From Haematococcus lacustris (lineage: Eukaryota > Chlorophyta > Chlorophyceae > Chlamydomonadales > Haematococcaceae): a stretch of DNA of 64,000 nucleotides. The stretch covers positions 5,700,931 to 5,764,930 of the forward strand of contig JASKMD010000004.1 of assembly GCA_030144725.1 (NCBI GenBank), given 5' to 3'. The notes beneath the pieces were generated by a model. The model had not been told where the DNA came from. It was given only the letters and a program-made list of their open reading frames with translations, and made no database searches. Position 1 is the stretch's first letter. Each line of letters begins with the position of its first letter. A program made the translations under genes and the position numbers. This document shows, piece by piece, positions 41,940 to 64,000 of the stretch.

Positions 41940-42133
41940 TGCGCGTGTGTTAACTACGTGTATTAACTACGGGGCTAAACTACGGTGTGCTAAACTACGG
42001 TGTGCTGAACTACGGAGCTAAACTACGGTGTGCTAAACTACGGTGTGCCATGATGTACGGTTTGGCTGCATGGCTGCATGGCTGCATGGCCCCTCAGAGA
42101 AAAATAGAATACAAAAAAGTCGCGAATAGGGCC
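41940..42133. repeat. Short tandem repeats and right member of the 35-bp inverted pair
   Basis: Tandem 'taaactacggtgtgc' units (41.94-42.05 kb) and 'tggctgcatggctgcat' (42.06-42.09 kb). These are followed by the inverted partner (42,099-42,133) of 27,857-27,892. Confidence 0.75.
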
Positions 42134-43218
42134 CCCATGTCCCTCTAGCTGCCGCCAACGGTCCGGATCTCTTCTCTTCCGTTTCCAATGCGCGGAATGT
42201 ATAGGCGAATAACTCTCCTAAAGTCAGGTCCCACAAGGTCTGTTTGTCAAAATGTACCGTGAGCCATTTGACGCCGCGCTTACACAGCCTTGATCAGCGA
42301 GCCTTCCCGATATGCCTACTGTATCAAAGGGCCTGCACGGCCTGGGCGCCCACCAGTGTCGACAAGTGTCCAGGTGGCAAGGTTAATGTATATGGATGCG
42401 GCGTTCTTTCTAACGCGGGTGCCAGTAGGTACGGTCTACAACAGCGCTTGCGCGAGGGCCGGCGATTATGTTCGGTAACGGGGTGGCTCGCATCTCGCAT
42501 CGGGCTGTCGCAGCTCGCTCGCAACATGCCTAAGCGTTGCAATGGCCCTCCTCCTCCACCACATCAAAGCATATACTATGAGCTGCAGGCAGCATGACTG
42601 AAGGAACTGTTTTATTCTGGTTTCTCCTTCGACGACATTATTGAGAGGGATGAATGATGAATGATGAGAGCTTCCTATGCTTTCTTAGGCTTTCCTATGC
42701 TATCCTCAGCTATCCTCTGCTGTCCTATGCTTTCCTATCCTTCCTATTCTTACTACGCTGATTGCGTCGGCCCATCGCTTAAAATGGCCGCAAATCTGCA
42801 TCATTTGTGCCGCTGATGAACGCTGGTGGTAGCTGGAACGAACCTAAACAATCTCTACCTTCGTCGCAGCCTGCTGAGCGCGAGATAATGGAGTAAATCA
42901 GACATGACCATGGTAGATATGTCTGGTGTATCTATGGGTGTCAATCCTAAGGATAACGCTATTGGGCAAGGTAGAGATGCTCGAGGCACACCTCTTGCAT
43001 CTATGAAGGAGGTCAGCACGGCGTTTGATGCACTTCCTACCTAGAAATAAGACTTCTACGCACCGTGATTCCAGGAGCTTCCCAAGCTGCGCAGGGCAGA
43101 TGTAATACACTGCAATAGCCTCTAATGGGAGCTATGAGCATACTTCAAAGCTAGGGCGCAGAAACCAGACGGTTACGTAGCAGCAACAAGCGGCAAATCG
43201 ATCTCAAAAATAGCACTG

Positions 43219-43575
43219 CAGATTTGCATGACGGCACTGCACTCAAAAATAGCACTGCAGATTTGCATGACGGCACCCCATCCCGGTACGCCGACCGACC
43301 GACTAGTGGCCTGATGAAGTTTGAGCCCTCCCGGTGCAGTTGTTGTTAGCACCGGAATGTGAGGGCGTGATTGCCAGCGGCCTGTCCGCGGAGTGTACGA
43401 GTGTGACTGCCGTATTTATGGTAGACACCTGGTAGGAGACGGCACCCTGATCTGGTGTCGTCGTCTGCCCGTGCACTTCCAACAGGTAGGCGCATGCTAT
43501 GCGCTAACCTGTTGTGGCAGATCTATGTAAACCCTGATCTGGTGTCGTCGTCTGCCCGTGCACTTCCAACAGGTT
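43219..43575. repeat. Two short tandem duplications upstream of copia gag
   Basis: A 38-bp unit ('ctcaaaaatagcactgcag' and on) occurs twice at 43.22-43.30 kb. A 42-bp unit ('ccctgatctggtgtcgtcg' and on) occurs at about 43,446 and 43,530. They may be part of a copia leader or LTR; I could not define LTR ends. Confidence 0.7.
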
Positions 43576-43658
43576 ATGGGCCCACGCCCAGACGTGTACA
43601 AACGACGCCAGTGAGTTGCCGGCTAGGGGTCGTGCAGTTAGCTCTAAGCTGATTGGCG

Positions 43659-44871
43659 ATGGCAGCTCCCAGTTCCAGCTACCAAATGCCTGATCTCGAT
43701 GACACCTCCTGGCGCAACTGGAGTATGCGTGTGGAAGGTTTCCTTATTGAGAACTCTCTTTGGGACCTCGTCGAGACCGGCGTCACCGCTCTCCCTCCTG
43801 CGCCAGGATCGTCAGCCAGCGCAGACGCGCGCGCTGCTTACTCAGCAGCTCAGACCACCCACCGTGCAGAACTCGTGTCTGACGCCAAAGCCAAGGCGTT
43901 GTTCAAGCGCTATGTCTCCAATCCCTATCTACAGATCGTTCATGATGCAGCCTCTGCCAAGGAGGCCTGGGACAACCTTGAGAGGGAGTTTACCCAGGTC
44001 TCCGTGGCCAGACAGACGCAGCTGCAGCAACAGCTCAGCATGATGCGTATGCAGCCTGGTGAGACAGTCGCAAATTTTTTCAGCCGCATCAACCAACTCA
44101 AGTTAGATCTCGAGGCGTGCAACTGCAGCATCTCAGAATCCAACATCGTGCTTACAGTTATTGCCAATCTCACCTCTGACTACAAACCCTCTGCTCAACA
44201 GCTGCGGTATGAGCAAACCGGCCCCACAGGGCTGTCACTCAGCCGTGTGAAGCGCGTCATGCAGTTCCGCGAAGCTGACCTGTTGCTGGAGCAGCAGCAG
44301 GAGCAGCAGTTCTCCTCTCCCTCATCTCTCTTTGCCTTCTCCTCCTCATCCTCACGGGGAGCGGGTAGTTCAGGCGGGGGGGGTGGGTAGGGGTAGGGGC
44401 AGAAGCCTGGGACTCAGGCACTCTTCTCCGACCAGATCCAGTGAGCATGGCAGCAGCAGCAGCAGCAGGCAGAACCAGCATGCTGATGCTTTGTGCTATT
44501 ACTGCAATAAGACAGGGCACATCATGGCAGAGTGTTTTACCTTTGATAAGCACATACGTCAGCGCCTGGCAGGACAGTCAGTCTCCTCTGTCAGAAGCCC
44601 CAGCCCAGGCCAGAGATCCAGCCCAGCCAGGGGCAGCAGCCCAGCCAGGGGGGCCAGCCCAGCCAGGGGGAACAGCCCAGCCAGGGGGAACAGCCAGGGG
44701 GAACTACCTCGCCTCGTTGCTGCGGCGTTGTTGTGTGCACGTGCACTACCGTCAGGGTGCAAGGAGTCACAGGTGCCAGGATACCGCGGAGGGGGGCAAA
44801 GGTGGACTTTAGCCCGTCCCTCGCAGGCCAAGCTGCGGAGCAGCACGCCGCAGCGGGGCGTCGCGGTCTGA
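43659..44871 (+). pseudogene. Ty1/copia gag, frameshifted
   Basis: From ATG 43,659: copia gag domain (WRNWSMRVEGFL, then KEAWDNLEREF, SMMRMQPGETV, INQLKLDLEA). The frame hits TAG at 44,388-44,390 directly after a run of eight G; removing one G reopens it. It then continues with an Arg/Gly stretch and a CCHC knuckle (CYYCNKTGHIMAEC), followed by repeated SPARGN units and TGA at 44,871. No protease, integrase or RT follows, so only the gag end of a copia element is here. Confidence 0.8.
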
Positions 44872-45193
44872 CCTCTTGGAGTGCAGTATACGCGACAAAA
44901 AGTGACGGCACATTTTTTCGAGCCATTTTACCTGACCTTGTGGGACCTGACCTAAAGTGAGCTCCATGTGATCTGGCTTAGTCTCCACGATCAGGCGCCC
45001 CCAACATGGGGTTGGTAATCTTCATGCAAATACTCTTTCAATACTACACCGATTTCTGATAGCGTTCGTCACATTGGCAGCTGCGAATATCAGTGCGCAT
45101 GTACTGGCAAGCGGCGCGTTACCTCTTGCGAGTGAGGCCATGCCGGCGCAAGCGAGCGCGGATACACCTCAGCTGCTCACCATCGATTGTTCT

Positions 45194-45344
45194 AGGTCAC
45201 CCCGGCCATTGGCCATGCCAATCCGTGCCAGGCGCGACGCTCACACCACGCGCTAGTAAAGGGCAGCTGAGGCTATCGCGGTAAGTCACGCGCGCTAAAA
45301 CTCCCGTTTTCCACTGAAGCCTCCCAGATCACTCCGCCCGCCAC
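45194..45344 (+). repeat. Left TIR of the 4.2-kb element
   Basis: About 151 bp, inverted copy at 49228-49378. Confidence 0.9.
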
Positions 45345-45825
45345 CAGGTCGAAACTTGAGATAGCGCGAACAAGCAGCGACCCACCTACAAGAGAAGGGT
45401 GGCGAGGCGCTCCGTGGCGTATGTAGCAAAGTTCGCACTAAAGAGGCAGGCTCGTAGTGCGCCGCAGGCCATCGCAGTGAGCCGTGCTGCCACGCCATGT
45501 CACTACACCACGAGACTGAGTCACGCCACGCTTCGCAGTGCAAGTTGGGTGCATGGCACTGTCATTTTTTCCGTGGCGTCCGCGGCGCCCGCCACAATGG
45601 AGGTTTCCGGCACTGCCACTGCCACTACTTACAAGCTTGGCACGTATCGCTTTATGGTGTGCCAAGGCAGCGCGACGTCGGGGTCCAGGATGGCCCATCG
45701 CAATTTCAGCTTGAGTTTCGCGTACAGTGCGAGAAATGCAGCGATGACGGCGACTAGCGGCGGCACAGGGTCTAACCCATCCGGGTTGTGGTCAAGGACG
45801 CCGCCAATCGCACCTGTGATGAGAT

Positions 45826-47492
45826 CAGGGCTGTGACAAGACGTCGTCTTCAGACGAAAAGACGACGTCTTTCGTCTACGTCGTCTTTTCGTCTCAACCA
45901 CCCGTCTTTCGTCTGCCAATCTGTCTTTCTGTCTTTCGTCTGTCGATGTGTGACTGGTGCCCGCCCCTGTGACCGCTTGCGGCCCGTGGCTCTGAGCGTT
46001 GTGCAAGCAATGCGATGGAGCCGCCAGGCTCATCAAATGCGCGTAGGCGGATGCAGTCGACGATGCAGCAGCCTTCGATGCCCACTGCCGCACAAGTGCA
46101 ACAAATTTCGGGTGGAATGCGCCCATTGTCCTTGGGCTCTGCATCGAGCTTTAAGAGACCTTTCTTTTACAGTCAGTTCGGCCCCATAATCGACGGCAAG
46201 CGGCAGTGCCTACACTGCCCGGCTCAGTTAGCGGCGACGGAGGCGTCGAACCCCACACACCTCCGTACCCACCTTCTCACGAGCAAGAAGTGCGGTTTCC
46301 TGTCGAGTACTGCTGCAGCCGAAATAGCAAAGACTGAGAGCTGCGTGGCCAGCAAGCTGCCAGCAAGCTCGACCCAAAAGCTCCCGACGCCAACCCACGC
46401 TTTGTTCAACTGGGTTGTGCAAGAAGCAATCCCCTTCAGCGTGGTGGAGTCGCCAGCGTTCCAAGCCTTCGTGGCGGCCTTGAACCCATCGTTTGTGCTG
46501 CCATCTCGCTATTCGGTGGGTGTTGTCTTCTTGTGCATTATTGTATTGCATCCACTTGGTGGCTTCTTGTTTGTTGCATTTTGGTTGTGCTCGTCTTGTT
46601 GGCCTGCTTACATGATACTCTTGACCTGATGATGCTGCAGATGAGCGGCCACATGCTATTGGAGGAGTACGCAGCCGTCAAGGCTGAAGTGGCAAGCAGG
46701 CTGGCTGCTTTGCCATTTGTGGCTATCACCGTTGACGGCTGGTCTCAGAAGCAAGGTGCCGAGCACTGCCTAGCATGGTGTGTTGCTGGGTCCCAAGAGA
46801 CCTTCATGCTTGACTGCGTGCACACGAAGCTGACAGCGTAACAGCGGTCTACATTGCCAACATGTTTGACGAGGTCATTTCCAAGCACAATCTGGTGCGT
46901 AACAGCAGGCCGTTGGGACTTTGTGTCGTGTTCTACATGTTAATGCACAATTGATGCTTTTATCACTTCCTAACTCATTCACTACTGCTATACACACCCT
47001 GGCTATACCCATGCTATACCCACCTTGGCAAAGACTCAGATGACATTGCCTGACTTGTGTTTCTTTGCAGGTGGACAAGGCTTGTGCCTTTGTGACGGAC
47101 ACCCCATCCACCAACAAGGCTGCATGGCGCTTGGTGGAGCAACGCCATCCCAAGGTCTTGAGTGTGGGCTGCTGGATGCACATCATGAGTGTGGGCTGCA
47201 AGATTTGCTCGAGCTCTGGGTTGTCAATATTAGGCTAGATCTGACCTCATGCCTCAGATCTGAACTCATGACCTCAGTTTTGAAGTGGAGGATAGCCTTG
47301 GTAGCATCGTGAAAGCTGCTGCAAGTTTACATAGATATAAACAGGAAGAATAGAAGTAGCTTAGCAAGAGACAAATGTTGGTCGCATGCAGCCGAAAAAG
47401 GGGCAGACGGTTCGGTTGTCGTCTGAAGACGAAAAGACATCCGTCTTTCGTCTGTTCGTCTACGGTCTCGTCTTTTCGTCTTCACAGCCCTG
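45826..47492 (+). mobile_element. hAT element 1, nested
   Basis: 1,667 bp. TIRs begin CAGGGCTGTGA, the typical hAT start. The perfect 8-bp target duplication GATGAGAT lies at 45818-45825 and 47493-47500. The subterminal regions carry many 'gacgaaaagacg' motifs in both orientations. The transposase inside is truncated. Confidence 0.93.
46015..47236 (+). pseudogene. hAT transposase, N-terminal part, with 8-bp insertion
   Basis: Exons 46015-46515, 46641-46894 and 47071-47236. A BED-type zinc finger (CLHC...HLRTH) is followed by the hAT segments FSVVESPAFQAF, LPSRYS and VAITVDGWS. Exon 2 carries an 8-bp insertion (acagcgta before acagcg at 46,841), giving TAA. Without it all three exons are in phase and continue FVTDTPSTNKA, SVGCWMHIM. 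The frame then stops at TAG, far short of the dimerisation domain. Non-functional. Confidence 0.82.
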
Positions 47493-47916
47493 GATGAGAT
47501 TGGCCCATGCCACATTCACCCGCTGCCACATTTTGTCATTGTGAGTACCACACAAGGTGATGGAGTATGCCTGGAGCACAACCCGGAATAAAGACCCACC
47601 CAGCTATCAGTGAAAGGTGGAAGCACGTGGAAAGGACCACTGGCCAAAAAATTTAAGGTCTTGACTAGGGAGCGTCCCATGTACGTACATGTACGTACAT
47701 GTAACAGTTACATTTCCGGGTTATACGGGTGTTACACGGGGTGTTACACGGGATGTTACATGCTAGCGTCAACCCTGGCGACCCCGGTTCGACTCCTGAA
47801 GGTGACAAAAATCAGGTCGAGTTTTCTCGGGCTAGCTTGCAGCGCCCAAGTCATTTCAACACTCTAATATCGAGCTTACCCACGGCCCCCATTGGGTCGG
47901 CCATCCGCACAAAAGC

Positions 47917-47970
47917 TGGGCTGGGCTGGGCTGGGCTGGGCTGGGCTGGGCTGGGCTGGGCTGGGCTGGG
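47917..47970 (+). repeat. (GGGCT)n microsatellite
   Basis: About ten GGGCT units: the same pentamer, inverted, as the (CAGCC)n array at 22.3 kb. Confidence 0.95.
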
Positions 47971-48171
47971 CGGGCGGGGAGGGGGTGTAGAGACTGGGAG
48001 GTGGTGGTGGTGGAAGGCACATGTTGCAAGGCAGGGTTAGGCAATGGGCAAGGGCAATGGGCAGGGGCAGTTCCATCGCTAAGCTGATATATATACATTT
48101 AAATTGGTGGTGGGTTGGCCTGGGCTAGGCTGGGCTCACAACTAAGGGCAATGGGCCAGCAAGTATCTCAC

Positions 48172-48702
48172 CTTCGCTAGCTTTCGCAGCTCCTTGAAGG
48201 TTGCCTGCTTGACCTCTGAGTAGAGCTCGTCGAGCAGTTGCGTGCGGTAGTGCTTCTCTTTGTACACATCAACCCCTAGCAGCTGGAAGACAGATTGGAG
48301 GTGGACATTGTCCATTATGTTGAAGGGAAGCTGCTGCGTGACGAGGAAGAGTCCGATCCTGCGCCTGACAGCCCGCTGAATGCCCTCAGGCATTGCTGCA
48401 CCCCGGTCCTCTCGCGGCAGTGGGCCAAAACTTGGCCCTGGGCTGCGCTTTCTGGAGATGCTGGGTGCACCTTCAAGCTTGCATTTGTGCCTGGCAGCCA
48501 GCTGGCTCATGTTCGCGACGCTGAGCTCAGCCTGGTTGTTTGGTGGGCACCTCTTGCACTGGCACACCACAATGCCGTCGCTATTGTAACGAAAGAGCCA
48601 GTCATTTGCGAACTTGCTGGCCAAAGCTTTACAAAGTACAACATCTGCTGCCAAATCGAGACTGTTGTAGACCTGCTGCTTGGGAACATTCGCAGCAGCC
48701 AT
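48172..48702 (-). CDS. hAT-like protein, first exon(s), zinc finger
   Basis: 177 codons from ATG 48,700-48,702 to a good splice donor (AAG|GTGAGA) at 48,172/48,171; unspliced it would stop at TAG 48,142. It has a BED-like finger, CQCKRC with a distant H..C pair (AARHKC), then the hAT segment FLVTQQLPFNIMDNVHLQSVF. No downstream exon found, so the element probably lacks the catalytic core. Confidence 0.6.
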
Positions 48703-49227
48703 CAGCAGCTGCTAGAGCTGCGACTGCGGCGTGCAATAAATGCAGCCCGCGGCCCGCGACCTCAAAAATATTTCTAGGTGCGGGAGCAGTTGCGACCAGT
48801 GCGGCGGGGAGTACAAGCTCACCACAGGCGAGCCGAGCAGCTAAGAAGGCTATGTAACATGACCGGCACGTGTACGTATACGGGATGTAACATGTAACAT
48901 AACATAACAATGTAACATGTAACGTTACACGGGTCCGGACGCTCCCTAGTCTTGACACAAGCCCAGGAATGATGAGGTCAATGCTTCAACAGAGTGCACG
49001 GTAGCGAAACAACGTCCACGCACGGTGCTGCTGACACCTCAGTGAGATGCTCTGCGTGCTTAAACGCAGGGTCAAGCAGGTCCGGGCCCAGGTGTCAGGA
49101 AGGGCCCGGGCCATGAGGGGTCCCGACCCAACCCAGGGAATCTTGCGCTTCGACCTGCAACCCACGCACGGTCGCACCCCGTTGAGCCCCAGGTTGCAGC
49201 GAGCGACCATGTTCACAGTTCGCGGGA

Positions 49228-49378
49228 ATGGCGGGCGGAGTGATCTGGGAGGCTTCAGTGGCAAACGGGAGTTTTAGCGCGCGTGACTTACCGCGATAGC
49301 CTCAGCTACCCTTCACTAGCGCGTGGTGTGAGCGTCGCGCCTGGCACGGATTGGCATGGCCAATGGCCGGGGTGACCT
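49228..49378 (-). repeat. Right TIR of the 4.2-kb element
   Basis: Inverted partner of 45194-45344. Confidence 0.9.
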
Positions 49379-49959
49379 CTAGTGGTATGTAGCGGCATCA
49401 GCGATGTTGTGCTTGTTGTGAGCTGACCGCTGCGACTTTTCAGAATTTGCCGTGTCAACTTTGTTCATTACTTAACGACACAGCTGCTGGAAAAGGAAGC
49501 AGGGCATTTCATCGATCAGGCCTGCTGGAAATGACCTTGGCGTGACCTGACTTTGCCTTGCAGTGCTGACTAGCCCAACCGGACCACCCCCTGGCAACCC
49601 CACCCCCTTCCAGCCCCAGCCCCGCCCTCCCATCCCTTGCCACCCCATCCCACCCCATCCCAGCCCCTCCCAGCCCCTCCCAGCCACGCACTCCCAGCCC
49701 CTCCCAGCCCCTCCCGGCCCCTCCCAGCCCCTCCCAGCCCCTCCCAGCCCCTCCCAGCCCCTCCCAGCCCCTCCCAGCTCCTCCCAGCCCCTCCCAGCCC
49801 CTCCCAGCCCCAGCCCCGCCCTCCCACCCCCTCCCACCCCCTCCCACCCTCTCCCACCCCAACCCCGCCCTCCCACCCCCACCCACCCCCTCCCAGCCCC
49901 AGCCCCGCACTCCCACCCCCTAACACCCCATCCCACCCCATCCCACCCCCATCCCACCC
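49379..49959. other. Spacer with degenerate (CCCTCCCAGC)n; no gene seen
   Basis: 49.63-49.96 kb is built from 'cagcccctcc' units. The rest shows nothing recognisable. Confidence 0.6.
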
Positions 49960-50704
49960 CCCTGGCAGCAGCAGGCAGCTGGTGCTGGTGCCGCCCCTGA
50001 CCTGCCCCCCCCTCATGCTGCACCCCCCTGGCAGCAGCAGGCAGCTGGTGCTGATGCCGCCCCTGACCTGCCCCCCCCTCCTGCTGCACCCCCCTGGCAG
50101 CAGCAGGCAGCTGGTGCTGGTGCTGCCCCTGGGCTGCCCACCCCTCCAGCTGAGCAGCAGGGGGGCAGGGCGGAGCGTGACACAAGCTCGACACGCAAGC
50201 GGAGGGCGGGCGGGAGGGATCGGACCCAACATGTCGAGCAAGGTAACGTAGCAATGGCCTACACACCTTGAGTGGCCTTCCCGAGTGGCCAGGTAGTAGG
50301 TACTATTCACGAATCGGTCAAGCAATGCAGCAGCCTTGTATACTTCCGAGCATGGGTGGAGGGGCGTCGTTACATCGGTTTGGCGTGCCATGTGCATTGT
50401 TTTGACTGCGGCGACTGTCCCTGACTGTTTGCAGAGGCTACTGGGCCACGTCGGTCGCGGCGGTCGGTCGCGGCGAGGCCCGCATGAGCAAAACTGGCAT
50501 GGATTTGAATGTCAAGATTTGAGCCGCCTTAGCACTCAGCACAGTGCACAATACTAAATGTTACAAGCTGCACCGCACAGCTGACGGAGTCCTCTATCCA
50601 GGGATGTGCGAAACATAAATAGAAACCACGTGGCTGAGACACGGCGTCGTTTTGATTACCAGGGGTCAGTTTCCTGTCATTTTCTGTTAGTTGGGGACAC
50701 CTGA
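49960..50704 (+). pseudogene. hAT remnant, copy 2 (C-terminus and terminal region)
   Basis: Encodes the same APPWQQQAAGAGAAPDLP repeats and basic tail as 21.0-21.3 kb, ending at the same stop, then about 430 bp of matching terminal sequence to GTTGGGGACACCTGA at 50,704. Only the last about 100 codons remain; the catalytic core is missing. Confidence 0.85.
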
Positions 50705-50748
50705 CCGAAAACGCGCTGTCTGATGATCATCCTGGAAACGCGCTGTCT

Positions 50749-50787
50749 GATGATCATCCCACTATGGACCATAGTGGGATGATCATC
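50749..50787. repeat. Perfect 39-base palindrome
   Basis: GATGATCATCCCACTATGG and its exact complement flank one central A. The outer 'gcgctgtctgatgatcatcc' also occurs once just upstream (about 50,714). It lies 45 bases beyond the hAT remnant. Confidence 0.95.
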
Positions 50788-51365
50788 ACCCCATTAATCT
50801 CTCGAGAAATGGAGTACCCAGGCCTGGGCTACAAGCGGCTGCGAGACAAGCCACCCATGCTCAGCAGCAGCAGCACCAGCCTGCTGAGACACAATAGTGT
50901 GTGCCCCCCCATCTGAGCTGTCATCAGCTTACAATCAGTGTATGCTTTTCATGCCAAATCTACACGATAGCCCTCACGGGTCAGGCAATAGTGTAGGTGG
51001 TAGGCACTCGTGCACCATGTTCATGTGCATTGGGTATACTCCACACAGCCCATTGACACCAGTTGAGTCGGGCCACTAGTGGTCCCTAGTATTCCTGCCA
51101 ATGGCTGCTAGTGGCCACTAGCGGTCCGGCTCAAATGGAGGCCCTAGTGAGGGACAAGGGGGCTGTTTCGAGAGGTAATGTCGCGAAGGGTCGCATTTGG
51201 TGGCTAAAAGGCTTTTCAACCGGACCGTCGCGCCGCTTGCGCTAACTATAATCAATGCCATAACCTGACAACCTGCACGTGACACTGTGTCAAGCATTGT
51301 GTCAAGCATTGTGATTCGCATCCTCCATCGCAGACACTACAAGCCAGCCAGGTTTAAACGCCTTG
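50788..51365. other. Spacer downstream of MTR4; no gene seen
   Basis: Includes the expected 3' UTR of the helicase (minus strand). No polyadenylation signal identified with confidence. Confidence 0.4.
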
Positions 51366-63664
<12,299 letters not shown>

Positions 63665-63734
63665 CTGCAGCCCAGGGGGCCCAGGCCAGGGGCAGAGCCC
63701 TTAGGGCCGGGTCAGAGCCTTATCGGGGTTGGGT

Positions 63735-64000
63735 CCGGCGTCGGGGTCGGGGTCAGGGTCGGGGTCAGGGTCAGGGTCAGGGTCAGGGTCAGGGTCAGGG
63801 TCAGGGTCAGGGTCAGGGTCAGGGTCAGGGTCAGGGTCAGGGTCAGGGTCAGGGTCAGGGTCAGGGTCAGGGTCAGGGTCAGGGTCAGGGTCAGGGTCAG
63901 GGTCAGGGTCAGGGTCAGGGTCAGGGTCAGGGTCAGGGTCAGGGTCAGGGTCAGGGTCAGGGTCAGGGTCAGGGTCAGGGTCAGGGTCAGGGTCAGGGTC
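63735..64000 (+). repeat. (GGGTCA)n array running off the window
   Basis: About 41 uniform GGGTCA units after a mixed GGGTCG start, in the intron upstream of exon 63664-63537. It continues past the window edge. Confidence 0.97.

Larger units (their letters stand above)
42224..44950. mobile_element. TIR element carrying a copia gag fragment
   Basis: Ends share the inverted repeat TCAGGTCCCACAAGGTC, and the 7-bp direct repeat CCTAAAG lies directly outside both (42217-42223, 44951-44957). No transposase of its own is seen, so it is probably non-autonomous. The copia gag sequence inside may be captured or a later insertion. Confidence 0.65.
45629..47560 (-). pseudogene. Unknown ORF interrupted by hAT element 1
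   Basis: Minus-strand frame, about 47,580 down to the hAT at 47,493, resumes at 45,825 and ends in TAA at 45,629. Removing the hAT and one GATGAGAT copy gives a continuous frame through NVAWANLITGAIGGVLDHNP. It includes a hydrophobic stretch (LVAVIAAFLALYAKL). No family recognised. It belongs to the outer TIR element. Confidence 0.5.
47666..48948 (-). mobile_element. hAT element 2, nested
   Basis: 1,283 bp. Ends TAGGGAGCGTCC (inverted), perfect 8-bp target duplication GTCTTGAC at 47658-47665 and 48949-48956. The ends are rich in 'tgtaacatgtaac' repeats. Contains a minus-strand hAT-like exon and a (GGGCT)n tract. Confidence 0.88.
45194..49378. mobile_element. TIR element (about 150-bp TIRs) with two nested hAT insertions
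   Basis: Inverted repeats 45194-45344 and 49228-49378 differ at only about three positions and begin AGGTCACCCCGGCCATTGG. Without the two hAT elements (1,667 and 1,283 bp) and their target duplications, the original element was about 1.2 kb. No clear target duplication is seen at the outer ends, and the superfamily is unknown. Confidence 0.75.

Overview
The window is GC-rich eukaryotic nuclear DNA. It has spliced genes with GT-AG and some GC-AG introns, pentanucleotide and hexanucleotide microsatellites, and a dense, nested load of transposable elements. The element types (chromodomain Ty3/gypsy, APE-type LINEs, KDZ, hAT, Fanzor-like) and the base composition suggest a chlorophyte green alga, probably Chlorophyceae (a Haematococcus/Chlamydomonas relative). 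That assignment is inference; no rRNA or organelle marker is present to fix it.

Only two host genes are recognised. A GDT1/TMEM165-type (UPF0016) cation transporter lies at about 24.4-26.2 kb (+), in six exons. A long, intron-rich MTR4-type exosome RNA helicase runs on the minus strand from its stop codon at 51,366 to beyond 63.66 kb. Its 5' part lies outside the window and its introns are full of simple repeats. Both host genes end in TAG, so TAG is a normal stop codon here.

Layout. 1-6299: gypsy element A (-), gag and pol in one frame separated by a single TAG, inserted in a LINE RNase H fragment (6300-7495). 7.8-12.06 kb: repeat block bounded by arrays of the hairpin GACCCTCCGCAGGGTC. 12.07-18.24 kb: LINE (-) with APE endonuclease, reverse transcriptase and a PHD finger downstream of the RT. 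18.56-19.55 kb: LINE 3' remnant (+). 19.56-19.79 kb: AT-rich, possibly mitochondrial insert. 19.88-20.5 kb: Fanzor/TnpB-like C-terminal fragment (-). 20.58-23.86 kb: hAT remnants around a perfect (CAGCC)231 array. 28.8-35.8 kb: a transposon-type ORF split by intact gypsy element B, which has identical LTRs, a 5-bp target duplication, a canonical -1 frameshift site, and a chromodomain followed by a PHD finger. 36.25-41.91 kb: apparently intact KDZ DNA transposon with about 340-bp TIRs and a companion gene. 42.22-44.95 kb: TIR element carrying a copia gag fragment. 45.19-49.38 kb: TIR element containing two nested hAT elements, each with an 8-bp target duplication. 49.96-50.70 kb: second, inverted copy of the 20.6-kb hAT end. 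51.37-64 kb: MTR4.

The region reads as successive insertion layers rather than a pathway. The best-supported unusual features are PHD fingers on two unrelated retroelements, two different gag-pol expression strategies (in-frame TAG and CCCAAAC -1 slip), the intact KDZ element, and a decayed Fanzor.
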